From: Myxococcales bacterium
GTDB lineage: Bacteria; Myxococcota_A; Polyangia; Palsa-1104; JAEUJZ01
Direction: 5' to 3'
DNA: 64,000 bases
Assembly (NCBI GenBank): GCA_016794505.1
Contig: JAEUJZ010000104.1
Location: 23,179-87,178 of the forward strand
In this document: positions 24,001 to 32,208 of the stretch, in pieces
Layout: each line of letters opens with the position of its first letter
Numbering within the stretch: position 1 is the first letter of the stretch
The notes under the pieces: model-generated
What the model was told of the DNA's origin: nothing
Database searches by the model: none
Seen by the model: the letters and a program-made list of their open reading frames with translations, nothing else
Position numbers and translations under genes: made by a program

Positions 24001-26006
24001 GTGGAAGCTGGCTGATCGTCGCGGACTCAGACCCCGAAGCGGCAGGGCTGGCCGAGGGCCTTTGTACTACGCTGCGTACTCTTGGCGGCCAGGTCCGCGT
24101 CGTGGACTGGGCCGTCGCGCCGAGCCATCTATCCGGCGCCATGGCAGCGCCGGATCTGCGCGCGGTCCTGTGCCTGGCGGGCTTTGACGAAGTGGGTCCA
24201 TCGCAGACCAGCCCTGACGCCTGGGGTCTTTTGCGCAGCGGCCAGGGTCTGGCACTGGGCCAAGCGGTCCTAGCCCGCGAGACCCGCCTGTGGCTGCTGT
24301 GCGGTGCCGTCGATGTCGGCCAACAACCCGCCGTGTCAGCGCTGCGCGGCCTGGTCCGCGTGCTGGCGCGCGAGCAGCCGCACACCGCCGGTGGTGTGCT
24401 GTGTCTGCCGTCGACGTTCGACCGCGATCAGGCGGTAGCCGCCTGCCTGCACGCGCTGTCTCTGCCGACCGGCGAATACCACCTGCGCGACGGCGGCCTG
24501 ATGTCACCGCTGCTGGTGCCGCACACGCTGCCCGCGATGTCTGCGATGCCCAGCAGCAGCGGGGCGATCGAACAGGCCAAGCCCATCCTGGACAGCGACG
24601 CCAGCTACTTGATCACAAGTGGGTCCGAAGGGGTTGAGCTGCTGCTCAGCGAATGGCTGGCTCGACGCGGAGCCCGGCAGATCGTCTTGTGGGGACAGCC
24701 CTCGACGACTGTACGCAGCGACCGCCCGCCCGCAGACGCTTCCAGCGATCGCGCGTCCGATGCCACAGTTGTCGCGCAGAAACTAGCCGGTCTTGGCTGC
24801 ACCCTGCGCATCATCCCCACCAAGTCCGCCCGCAGTGCCGCCGAGGCCGCGACCGAACAGAACGCGCTGACCGAGCTTGTGGCAGCCCTGCAGGCCGAAG
24901 GTCGTCCACTGCGCGGAGTGATTCATGCCGCTGGGCAGCGCGACGATGGCGTCTTTGCCCAGCAGACTCCGGACCGCCTGACGGGCCCCCTTATGACCAA
25001 GGCCGGCCTGGCGCTGCGCCTGCATCGCGCGACGCAAGCGGTCGACCTGCGGTTCTTCGTGCTGTTTGCCTCGCTGGGTGGCCTGGTCGGGGCCATTGGC
25101 CAAGCGAACTACGCAGCGGCCAATGCCGTGCTGCACGACCTGGCTCGTCTCCGTTGGCGCCAGGGTCAGCCGGCCCTGCTGCTGGCCTGGACCGAGCGCG
25201 GCCCCGATCTGGGGGCCCAGCCCTTGCCGACGGAGGATGGCCTGCGGCTGCTGGATGCGGTGCTGCCGCTGCCCAGCTGTGCGCTGGCCGTGATTCCGCG
25301 GACCGTGCAGGTGGCCTGGGCCAAGTCGATGCCGGTGCGCTTGCCGTGGCCTGATCTGCTGGTCGGGATCGCGCAGACGGCGAACGTCCCCGACGCACGC
25401 TCATCTGCCAAAGGGCCCGACGAAGCCCGAACCGGGTGGGCCTCGCTGTCCCCCAAAGACGCCGAACGGCAGCTGCTTTCCGAAGTGCGCCGTGCCGTCG
25501 ACCAAGTGCTGGACTTGCCGGCAGGACAATCAGCGCCGATTCGCCGCGGCTTCTTTGACCTGGGCATGGACTCGCTGCTGGGGCTTGAGCTGCGCAACCG
25601 GCTGCAGCAGGTGCTGGGCATCAGCATTCCGTCGACCGCCATCTTCGACCACCCCACGATCGAGCAGCTATCGGCCCATCTGTGGACGCGGCTTGCGACC
25701 GTGCTAGCAGCCCCCGCACCAACCGCCATCCACCCGTCTACCGGCCCGTCTGCCGGCCCGTCTGCTGTCAGCGATCCGCTGACGCCCAGCGCCGATTCCC
25801 AGACCCAGCAGCTTCTTGCCGATGTGCGGGGAATGGACGAAGCAGCCCTGTCTGCGGCCATCGATGGCGAACTAGACACACTGCTGGCCGAGGACGATAT
25901 CCGCACAGTCATCAGCCCATTTATCAACACACAAATCGACTCGGATATCAATTCAGATATCCGCACACAAATCGACACACCGTTCGGACGAACCAGCCAT
26001 GAATGA
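21027..26006 (+). CDS. Single-module type I PKS, KS-AT-KR0-ACP, ketoreductase probably dead
   Basis: I start at the ATG at 21027, which overlaps the previous stop by 8 bases and begins a docking helix (MTDLLSEYRTRLRQ) just before the KS; the frame is open further upstream but there only inside the preceding gene. Product 1659 aa. KS has Cys203 and HGTGTS, but KSNxGH reads KSSLGH. AT has Ser668 in GHSVGE and YAFH (malonyl type). The KR core keeps Lys, Ser, Tyr and Asn, but the nucleotide-binding TGxxGxxG at residues 1197-1204 reads TSGSEGVE, losing all three motif glycines, so NADPH binding is unlikely and the module should leave a keto group. ACP Ser1516. After the ACP comes a Pro/Ser linker, an acidic docking helix, and an odd polar tail rich in Ile, Asp, Thr and Asn encoded by AT-richer repetitive DNA. 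Confidence 0.94.
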   Translation: MTDLLSEYRTRLRQATEVIGQLEQALASERSRTQQAIAVVGIGCRFPPAIQSPQGLLRQLLQGTDPVVQAPPRAHPGSQAARDPVLRGATWGAFLDDVEGFDADCFSLSPREARTLDPQQRLLLEVTSDALERAGLPASRLQGQRVGVFVGLAASDYLDRCLRRAEQPHDFHAVTGNGACFAAGRLSFHFGFEGPSLTLDTACSSSLVAVHLAMQSLRRGECDYALAAAANVVLSARGSLLLANSQALSPSGRCRTFDAAADGFARGEGAGAVVLMRQSDAVAQRVPLLALLRGSAVNQDGRSTGLTAPNGLAQAKMLRAALADSRLQPDDIDFVEAHGTGTSLGDPIEIDALRSVFGPGERPLHVGAVKSSLGHLEAAAGMAGLIKTIACLQAQTLPANLHFRHLNPRIRLGGSRLRILDQAVPWPAGPRIRRAGVSAFGLSGTNAHVIVEEAPPLPSAQPAPSACDAGAAGSSAPPLYLLPLSARSDAALRQLCRDYAAALTDAEAPLLTDEGPAGLRNLAYSASLGRTHHAHRIAIPFSSLAELLTALPEAALGRPPLDGTQGVRHSDRAPAPVLVLTGQGAQWAGMGADLLDGTDAFAQTMRRCEPLVAQLAGFSLRAELARPESTSRLQATEVAQPALCCLQIALAAVLREAGVVPAAVVGHSVGELAAAHIAGALTLEQTLALACLRGRVLQAETGLGGMAAVEAPAAQVEALLHARGLHDRVAIAAENDPSACVLAGDAAALSQALQQLSEQGLRSRRLTVDYAFHSPRLRSLVPRLSAGMASLDLQPSPLVYPLYSTVLGQRVTAAALDPDYWLRNVTDRVRFASAIQAALGDGHRLFVELGPHPALTWNVSRCAADKDLEIRVIPTLRRPKSGASDARRPLFSALGALYASGCDLHWASLFLDGGQSIPLPTYPFVRTRYWVDAAPDSPTAWTTTAATGTAADPTDSSAFISHSDGSADAAQIFTWGWRAAPPRESATPLDARGSWLIVADSDPEAAGLAEGLCTTLRTLGGQVRVVDWAVAPSHLSGAMAAPDLRAVLCLAGFDEVGPSQTSPDAWGLLRSGQGLALGQAVLARETRLWLLCGAVDVGQQPAVSALRGLVRVLAREQPHTAGGVLCLPSTFDRDQAVAACLHALSLPTGEYHLRDGGLMSPLLVPHTLPAMSAMPSSSGAIEQAKPILDSDASYLITSGSEGVELLLSEWLARRGARQIVLWGQPSTTVRSDRPPADASSDRASDATVVAQKLAGLGCTLRIIPTKSARSAAEAATEQNALTELVAALQAEGRPLRGVIHAAGQRDDGVFAQQTPDRLTGPLMTKAGLALRLHRATQAVDLRFFVLFASLGGLVGAIGQANYAAANAVLHDLARLRWRQGQPALLLAWTERGPDLGAQPLPTEDGLRLLDAVLPLPSCALAVIPRTVQVAWAKSMPVRLPWPDLLVGIAQTANVPDARSSAKGPDEARTGWASLSPKDAERQLLSEVRRAVDQVLDLPAGQSAPIRRGFFDLGMDSLLGLELRNRLQQVLGISIPSTAIFDHPTIEQLSAHLWTRLATVLAAPAPTAIHPSTGPSAGPSAVSDPLTPSADSQTQQLLADVRGMDEAALSAAIDGELDTLLAEDDIRTVISPFINTQIDSDINSDIRTQIDTPFGRTSHE
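25896..25976 (+). repeat. Interleaved short direct repeats in the PKS C-terminal tail
   Basis: GATATCCGCACA occurs at 25896-25907 and 25956-25967, and CACACAAATCGAC at 25928-25940 and 25964-25976. They encode the repeated IRT and TQID segments at the C-terminus of the PKS at 21027-26006. The stretch is clearly more AT-rich than the surrounding PKS coding sequence. Confidence 0.85.
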
Positions 26007-29000
26007 GCGACAGCAGCGGGAGCAGCGGGAGCAGCGGGAGCAGCGGGAGCAGCGGGAGCAGCGGGAACAAATCGACCAGCTTTCTCCTCTGCAGCGGGCG
26101 ACCCTGGCCGTAAAGACGCTGCGGGCGCGCCTGGACGCAGTGACGGCCCAAGCGCACGAGCCGATCGCTCTAGTTGGCATGTCCTGCCGTTTTCCCGGCG
26201 GCGCCAACAGCCCCGAAGCCCTGTGGCAGCTTCTGCGTCAGGGCGGCGACGGCACATCGGACGTTCCCGATGGGCGCTGGGATCAAAAGGCTTTCTATTC
26301 GCCCGATCCAGACGCGGTGGGCCGGATGTACGTCACGCGCAGCGGCTTCCTGCGCGACTGGTCCGTCGATGGCTTCGACGCCGGGCTGTTCCGCCTGTCG
26401 CCGCTGGAAGCAAACGGCCTGGACCCGCAGCAGCGCCTGCTGCTGGAGCTTTCCTGGGAAGCGCTGGAAGACGCCGGCATCGCCGCCGATAGCCTGGTTG
26501 GCAGCCAGACCGGCGTGTTCGTCGGCATCGCGACCAACGACTACGGCCACATCGCGATGCAGGCCGGCTTCGAAAACCTGTCGCCCTACGTCGGCACCGG
26601 CAACGCCATGAACACCGCGGCCGGGCGTTTGTCGTTCTTCTTTGGATTTCGCGGGCCAACGCTGGCGCTCGACACGGCCTGTTCTTCGTCGCTGGCCGCC
26701 TTGCATCTGGCCATCCACAGCCTGCGTCGGGGAGAGTGCAGCCTGTGCTTGGTCGCCGGCGTGAACCTGATCCTGTCGCCGATGATCAACGTGTTCTATT
26801 CGCGCATGCGGGCGCTGGCCCCCGACGGGCGCTGCAAGGCGTTCGATGCGGCCGCCGACGGCATGGTGCGGGGCGAAGGTGGCGCGGTGCTGGTCCTAAA
26901 GCGCTGGTCCGATGCCCGGCGCGACAGTGACCGAGTGCTGGCCGTGCTGCGCGGATCGGCCTGCAACCACGACGGCCACGCCAGCGGCCTGACCGTGCCC
27001 AGTGGGACCGCGCAGCGGCAGGTCTTGCGAGCGGCGCTGACCGACGCTCAGCTTGCGCCGCAGGATGTCACGTTCGTCGAAGCGCATGGCACCGGCACGC
27101 CGCTTGGCGATCCCATCGAGGCGAACGCGCTGATCGATGTCCTGGGCGCCAGGCGCAGCGCCAACGCACCGCTGTTTCTGGGCTCGGCCAAGGCCAATGT
27201 CGGCCACCTGGAAGCCGCGGCAGGCCTGGTGGGCCTGATCAAAGCCGTGCAGATGCTGCGCCACCGCGAAATTCCACCACAGCCCCACTTTCAGCGCCTG
27301 AACCCGCAGATTCAGCCGGAACCTGGACACAACGCCCCGCCGCTGTGTGTGCCGACGACTCTTCTGAGATGGCCAGACGAGCGCCCGCCGATCATCGGCG
27401 TTAGCTCATTCGGCATGAGCGGCACCAACGTCCACGTGCTTCTGTCGGCCGCGCCCGAGGGTGAAGCGATCCGCCCGCCGTCGCTATCACTTCAGCCGCT
27501 GATGCTGCCGCTGTCGGCCGCCAGCCCGCCGGCCCTGCAGGACTTGGCGCTGCGCTATCGCGACTGGCTGGAGCAGGCTGGCCCCTTGTCGAACGGCGAT
27601 GCGGTCGCGCTGTGCGCCGCAGCCCTGCACGGGCGCTCTCGACTTGGTCATCGTCTGGCGGTTGCCGGGCGTTCAGCGACGGATCTGCGAGCCGCACTGG
27701 ATGCCTATCTGGCCCGCGAGATTCACCCGCGGGTTGCCATGGGCCAAGCGCCCGAGGGGCCAGCGCCGCGCGTGGCCTTCGTTTTTTCGGGCCACAGCGG
27801 TCACCACGTCGGCATGGGCCGCGATCTGTGGACCGACTGGCCGCCCTTCCGCGAAGCGTTTTCCGCCTGTGACGATGCCTTTGCGCCATATCTCGATCAG
27901 CCGCTGCAGCGCGAGCTTTTCGCTGACGACGCAGCCACCCGTTGGGGCCGCCCCGACATCGTGCAGCCGCTGGTCTTCGCCCTGCAGGTCGGGCTGGCCG
28001 CCACGTGGCGCAGCCTGGGCCTTGTGCCCGACGCCGTCGTGGGCCACAGCATGGGCGAAATCGCCGCCGCCCATGTCGCCGGCGCGCTCAGCCTGGCCGA
28101 CGCGGCGCGCCTGTGTGCGCTGCGCAGTCGCCTTTTGGCGGGTCTGCAGGGTCAGGGGGCGATGGCCGTCGTGGCCCTGCCCATGGACGAAGCGCAGGCG
28201 CTGCTGCACGGACGCGAAGACCGGCTGGGCATCAGCGCCGAAAATGGCCCGATGTCGACGGTGCTGGGCGGTGATGCGACGGCCTTGCAGGCGCTGCTGG
28301 CCGAGCTTGCGGCGCGCAATGTGTTCACCCGACGCGTGGCCGCCGGAGCGGCCGGACACAGCCCGCAGATGGATCCGCTGCTGCCCGAGCTTGTCAGGGC
28401 CCTGCAGCCGATGACCGCGCAGCCGGCTACGCTGCCGCTGTATTCGACGGTGACGGGCGCTCGATTGTCCCAGGCGCCGGGTCCGGACTACTGGGCGTCC
28501 AACCTGCGTCAGCCGGTCCTGTTTGCGCGCACCATTGCCCACATGGCTCGCGAGGGCTGCGAAGCCTTCGTCGAGATCGGTCCCAGCCCGCTGCTGCTGG
28601 GCGCCATCGAACAGACGCTGCGCCCGCAGGGGGGAAGTATCACGCTCGTGCCCTCGCACAAGGCAGGGGAAGCGGGTCTTCTGACCTTGGCCACATCGCT
28701 TGCCAAGCTGTTCGCAAGCGGCATCGAGCCCGATCCCCAGGTCCTGTACGCCGGCCCCCACCCGCCGGTCGATCTGCCCAAGTACCCCTTCGTGCGCGAG
28801 CGCCACTGGGTCGACGTGCCTGCCTTTCTGCCCGCCGATCAGCGCCGCACCGTGGGCCAAGCTGCGGCGGGAACCGCCGATCGCCCACTGCCGTCGTGGC
28901 AGCCGATCCGACTTCAGCCCGTCGACGATCCCCAGGCGCTGTACTGGCAAGTGACCGTGCCGGCAGACAGCGCGCTGCTGCGGGGCCTGTCGCTGCAGGG

Positions 29001-32000
29001 GATCCGCGCCCTGCCGATAGGCGGCCTGTGGCGCCTGGCACAGACGGCGGCGGCTGAGCACCCGGCGGCCTGGCTGGATCTGGACGTGCTCGATGGGCTG
29101 CCGCTGACCGATGGCCAAGCCGTCGAGCTGCAAGCGGTGCTACGCCAGCGCAGCGGCGATGATCCGACGCTGAGCATCCATGGGCGCAGCCGGGAATCGA
29201 GCCCGGACGCCGCGGCCCCGCCCTATCGACCGCTGCTGCGCGCCCGGCTGCGCAAGGCGCCCCCCCTTGTGGAGTCATCGTCGCTGGACCAAGTGCTGAC
29301 GCGCTGCCAGCCGCCGCCGCTGAACGACGCGAAGGGTGCGATGGACTCCCTCGACTCAGCGAACTCGCTCGACGCGCTGCTGGTGCCGCTGCGGGCTCGC
29401 GGCCTGCACATTGATCAGAACATCCAGAACATCCGGGACATCTGCAGCGTCTGGGACCTCGGCCCGCAGCACGATCCAAGCGACTCGACCGACGTCGATG
29501 CGCCGCGGGGCCATGGCCAGCCGTCCCCAGCACTGCACATCCTGCGCGGACCCGATGGGCAAGCCAGCGAGCTTCTGATCGATCTGTCGCCGCACCAGCC
29601 GCAGCCGTTCTTGGGCGCGCCACCTGCGCCTCGACTCGACGAGCCCACCGAACAGGAACGCAGCGCGGCGTCCGAGTCGCCCGCCCCCGGCGTCCCGCTA
29701 ACCAGCATGCTGTCTGGGCCTTGGGTCGAGCTTCTGGGCGCCGGCATCTCGTTCCTTTCGGGCGGACGGCCCGAGCCGCCGGTTTTTGGCGACGTGCTGT
29801 GGCCCAGCAGCGCTCGCCTTTGGGTCTGGGCTGCAGCACGGAACGCCGCTCCGATCCGCTACATCCACATCGCGCGTCCAGCCGGCCCGCCGACCGAATC
29901 GACGCTGGCGGCGGAGCGTAGCCCGATCGACGGCGTGTGTTCGCGATCGCCGCAAGGAGATGTCAGCCTGTTCGATGGCGCGGGGCAGCAGGTCGGCGCG
30001 CTGCGGGGACTGACCCTGCGTGAACCCCCGCGCAGCCTGTCCCGCCAAGTGGTGGCGCAGCGCTTCGAGCGCTGGATCTACGAACAGACCTGGCTCGAAC
30101 AGCCATTGGCCGCATCGCAGGCGACGGGACCGCGAGCCTGGCTGATCGTGGCCGAAAAGAGCGGTCTTGCACGGGCGCTGGCCGATTGGCTGCGCCGGCG
30201 CGGCGATGTGGTCTCTTTGGCCCAACCCAGCCTCGACCCGCGACCGCGAACCGCGATGCATCTAACCTGGCCAGCCGGGGATCGGGCCGCACTGTCGGGC
30301 GTCCTTCGGCATGTCGTCGCAGCCATGCCAGCGACGATGAAGCTGGATGGAGTCGTGGCGCTTTGTGCAGCGGACGATGCGCACAGCACGCAGGCAGCAC
30401 CGCTTGTCGACCGCGTACGTGCGGCCGTGCAGGCAGGACCCCAGGTCTTGCTGGATCTGTTGCAGGTGCTGCCGGACGTGGCCCCCGAAGCCCGCCTGGT
30501 CCTGGTGACGGAGCGCGCTCAGAGTGGTGCCAGCCTTGGCTCTGCCGCCGACGCTGCACAGACCGCGCGCCCCGGTGCGACTGAAGCGGCGGCGCTGCAG
30601 TCAATGGTCTGGGGCATGGGCAAGGTCATCGCTCTGGAACATCCCGCCTGCTTTGCTCGCTTGGTGGACCTCGATCTCGGCGTAGATCCGGGGACAGCTC
30701 AGACGCCAGATCAGGCACCAATGCAGGCGCCGGATGCGGCGCTCGACGCGGGCCCCCTTCCGCCGCCGGCGCAGGCCGTCTTGGCCGCGCTGTGTGATGA
30801 GCTAGCGGTCGCACTGCAGCCATCACCAGCGAATGACGAAGACTTCGTCGCGCTGCGTCCCGGTCGACGGCAGGTGCTGCGCTTGGCTCGCGCTGGGGGG
30901 CCCGTCTTCCCCGCCACGCCGCTTTCGCTGCGACCGGATGCGCAGTACCTGATCACCGGCGGCATCAGCGGCATCGGACACGGCCTGGCGCGCTGGCTGG
31001 CCGACCGCGGAGCCCGCCACATCGCCGTGGTCGCGCGACGCTCTTTGCCCTCAATAAAGGACCTGCCGACCTTGCCCGCCGATAGCGGCGAGGCTCGTGC
31101 GCTGCGCCTGATCGCGTCACTGCAAGCGCGCGGAGTGAAAGTCACGGTGTTTGCCGCGGATGTCGCGGACCTGCCCGCGATGCAAGCCGTGCTGGCGGCC
31201 TTGGCCGACCGACCGCTGGCCGGCGTTCTGCACGCAGCGGGTGTATCGGATCCGCGGGCGCTGGCGCAGACCGACGCAGCACAGCTTGCTCGACTGCTGC
31301 GACCCAAGGTGTTGGGTACGCTGGTGCTCGATCACCTGCTGCAAGGCCAAGGCAGCGCCGACGGCTTGGACTTCTTTGTGTGCTTTTCTTCGGCGGCCGC
31401 GGTGTGGGGTGGTGCAGGGCTGGGTCCATATGCCGCTGCCAACCAGTTCATGGACGAGCTTGCCGCGCAGCGACAGCGGGCCGGCCGTCCCATGCTCAGC
31501 ATCAACTGGGGCGGCTGGGCCGGGTACGGCATGGCCACCGAAGAGGTGCAGCGGATCGCGACGCAGATGGGCTTGTATTCGGTGCCCGCCGATCAGCTGG
31601 TCGAAGCGCTGGATGCCGTGCTGCAGAGCCGGCGAAGCGGCCTGACCATCGGCCCGATCGACTGGAGCCGCTTCAAGCCCGTGTTCGAAGCCCGCAAGCG
31701 ACGCCCGCTGTTCGAACGCCCCGATCTGGTGGCTGGCCCCCCACCCGAACCATCGCCCGACGCCGATTCCAGCGCCGACGCTGCCGCCGTCGCTTTCGTC
31801 GCCCAGCTTCGCGATCTGCCACCGCTGGCGGCCCGCTTGCTTCTGCAAGAACACGTCCGTGCCCAGGCCGCCCAGGTCCTGGGAATCGTGGATGCAAACC
31901 GCCTGCTGCCCGACCAAGGATTTTTCCAGCTGGGCATGGACTCCGTGATGAGCATCCGACTGCGCAACGGGCTTGAGCGCAGCCTGCAGCAGACGCTGCC

Positions 32001-32208
32001 ACCGACCCTGGCCTTCGAGCACCCCACCGTCGAGCGCCTGGCGTCCTATTTGGCTGAGTTTTTGTCGCTGCCGGCCATCGACGATTCGCCGGCTTCGACC
32101 GCCGCCCCAACCGCTGCTCCGTCGTCCTTGGACAGCCTATCCGAAGAGGATCTGACCGCTCTGCTGATGGCAGAGCTGGCCGATGAATCGCCCGTGGAGC
32201 CCCGATGA
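25999..32208 (+). CDS. Single-module type I PKS, KS-AT-DH0-KR-ACP, atypical AT and dead DH
   Basis: The ATG overlaps the previous stop by 8 bases; product 2069 aa. The N-terminus is a charged QRE-repeat helix, then a docking helix. KS is intact (Cys228, HGTGTP, KANVGH). The AT keeps Ser684 in GHSMGE and His787, but GQGSQ is replaced by GHSGHH (residues 598-603) and the specificity motif is AAGH rather than VASH or HAFH; xAGH is reported for some ethylmalonyl-type ATs, so an unusual extender is possible. The DH region (about 960-1350) is degenerate: in HxxxGxxxxP the Gly1001 and Pro1006 remain but His is Leu997, the catalytic Asp is not found, and a long polar insertion is present. KR is intact (TGGISGIG; Ser, Tyr, Asn). 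ACP Ser1982. Expected outcome is a beta-hydroxy group. The C-terminus (LSEEDLTALLMAEL) is a docking helix. Confidence 0.95.
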   Translation: MNERQQREQREQREQREQREQREQIDQLSPLQRATLAVKTLRARLDAVTAQAHEPIALVGMSCRFPGGANSPEALWQLLRQGGDGTSDVPDGRWDQKAFYSPDPDAVGRMYVTRSGFLRDWSVDGFDAGLFRLSPLEANGLDPQQRLLLELSWEALEDAGIAADSLVGSQTGVFVGIATNDYGHIAMQAGFENLSPYVGTGNAMNTAAGRLSFFFGFRGPTLALDTACSSSLAALHLAIHSLRRGECSLCLVAGVNLILSPMINVFYSRMRALAPDGRCKAFDAAADGMVRGEGGAVLVLKRWSDARRDSDRVLAVLRGSACNHDGHASGLTVPSGTAQRQVLRAALTDAQLAPQDVTFVEAHGTGTPLGDPIEANALIDVLGARRSANAPLFLGSAKANVGHLEAAAGLVGLIKAVQMLRHREIPPQPHFQRLNPQIQPEPGHNAPPLCVPTTLLRWPDERPPIIGVSSFGMSGTNVHVLLSAAPEGEAIRPPSLSLQPLMLPLSAASPPALQDLALRYRDWLEQAGPLSNGDAVALCAAALHGRSRLGHRLAVAGRSATDLRAALDAYLAREIHPRVAMGQAPEGPAPRVAFVFSGHSGHHVGMGRDLWTDWPPFREAFSACDDAFAPYLDQPLQRELFADDAATRWGRPDIVQPLVFALQVGLAATWRSLGLVPDAVVGHSMGEIAAAHVAGALSLADAARLCALRSRLLAGLQGQGAMAVVALPMDEAQALLHGREDRLGISAENGPMSTVLGGDATALQALLAELAARNVFTRRVAAGAAGHSPQMDPLLPELVRALQPMTAQPATLPLYSTVTGARLSQAPGPDYWASNLRQPVLFARTIAHMAREGCEAFVEIGPSPLLLGAIEQTLRPQGGSITLVPSHKAGEAGLLTLATSLAKLFASGIEPDPQVLYAGPHPPVDLPKYPFVRERHWVDVPAFLPADQRRTVGQAAAGTADRPLPSWQPIRLQPVDDPQALYWQVTVPADSALLRGLSLQGIRALPIGGLWRLAQTAAAEHPAAWLDLDVLDGLPLTDGQAVELQAVLRQRSGDDPTLSIHGRSRESSPDAAAPPYRPLLRARLRKAPPLVESSSLDQVLTRCQPPPLNDAKGAMDSLDSANSLDALLVPLRARGLHIDQNIQNIRDICSVWDLGPQHDPSDSTDVDAPRGHGQPSPALHILRGPDGQASELLIDLSPHQPQPFLGAPPAPRLDEPTEQERSAASESPAPGVPLTSMLSGPWVELLGAGISFLSGGRPEPPVFGDVLWPSSARLWVWAAARNAAPIRYIHIARPAGPPTESTLAAERSPIDGVCSRSPQGDVSLFDGAGQQVGALRGLTLREPPRSLSRQVVAQRFERWIYEQTWLEQPLAASQATGPRAWLIVAEKSGLARALADWLRRRGDVVSLAQPSLDPRPRTAMHLTWPAGDRAALSGVLRHVVAAMPATMKLDGVVALCAADDAHSTQAAPLVDRVRAAVQAGPQVLLDLLQVLPDVAPEARLVLVTERAQSGASLGSAADAAQTARPGATEAAALQSMVWGMGKVIALEHPACFARLVDLDLGVDPGTAQTPDQAPMQAPDAALDAGPLPPPAQAVLAALCDELAVALQPSPANDEDFVALRPGRRQVLRLARAGGPVFPATPLSLRPDAQYLITGGISGIGHGLARWLADRGARHIAVVARRSLPSIKDLPTLPADSGEARALRLIASLQARGVKVTVFAADVADLPAMQAVLAALADRPLAGVLHAAGVSDPRALAQTDAAQLARLLRPKVLGTLVLDHLLQGQGSADGLDFFVCFSSAAAVWGGAGLGPYAAANQFMDELAAQRQRAGRPMLSINWGGWAGYGMATEEVQRIATQMGLYSVPADQLVEALDAVLQSRRSGLTIGPIDWSRFKPVFEARKRRPLFERPDLVAGPPPEPSPDADSSADAAAVAFVAQLRDLPPLAARLLLQEHVRAQAAQVLGIVDANRLLPDQGFFQLGMDSVMSIRLRNGLERSLQQTLPPTLAFEHPTVERLASYLAEFLSLPAIDDSPASTAAPTAAPSSLDSLSEEDLTALLMAELADESPVEPR
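26014..26067 (+). repeat. 9-bp tandem repeat (CAGCGGGAG) x6 at PKS N-terminus
   Basis: Five exact copies of CAGCGGGAG plus a sixth ending in A are in frame with the start at 25999 and encode QRE six times. The repeat extends the polar N-terminal helix of the PKS just ahead of its docking segment. It lies 40 bases from the repeats in the end of the preceding gene, so the junction between the two proteins is repeat-rich on both sides. Confidence 0.97.

Noticed and set aside
26014..26067. CRISPR-like array
   Set aside because: Contiguous 9-bp repeats without spacers, inside a coding frame.
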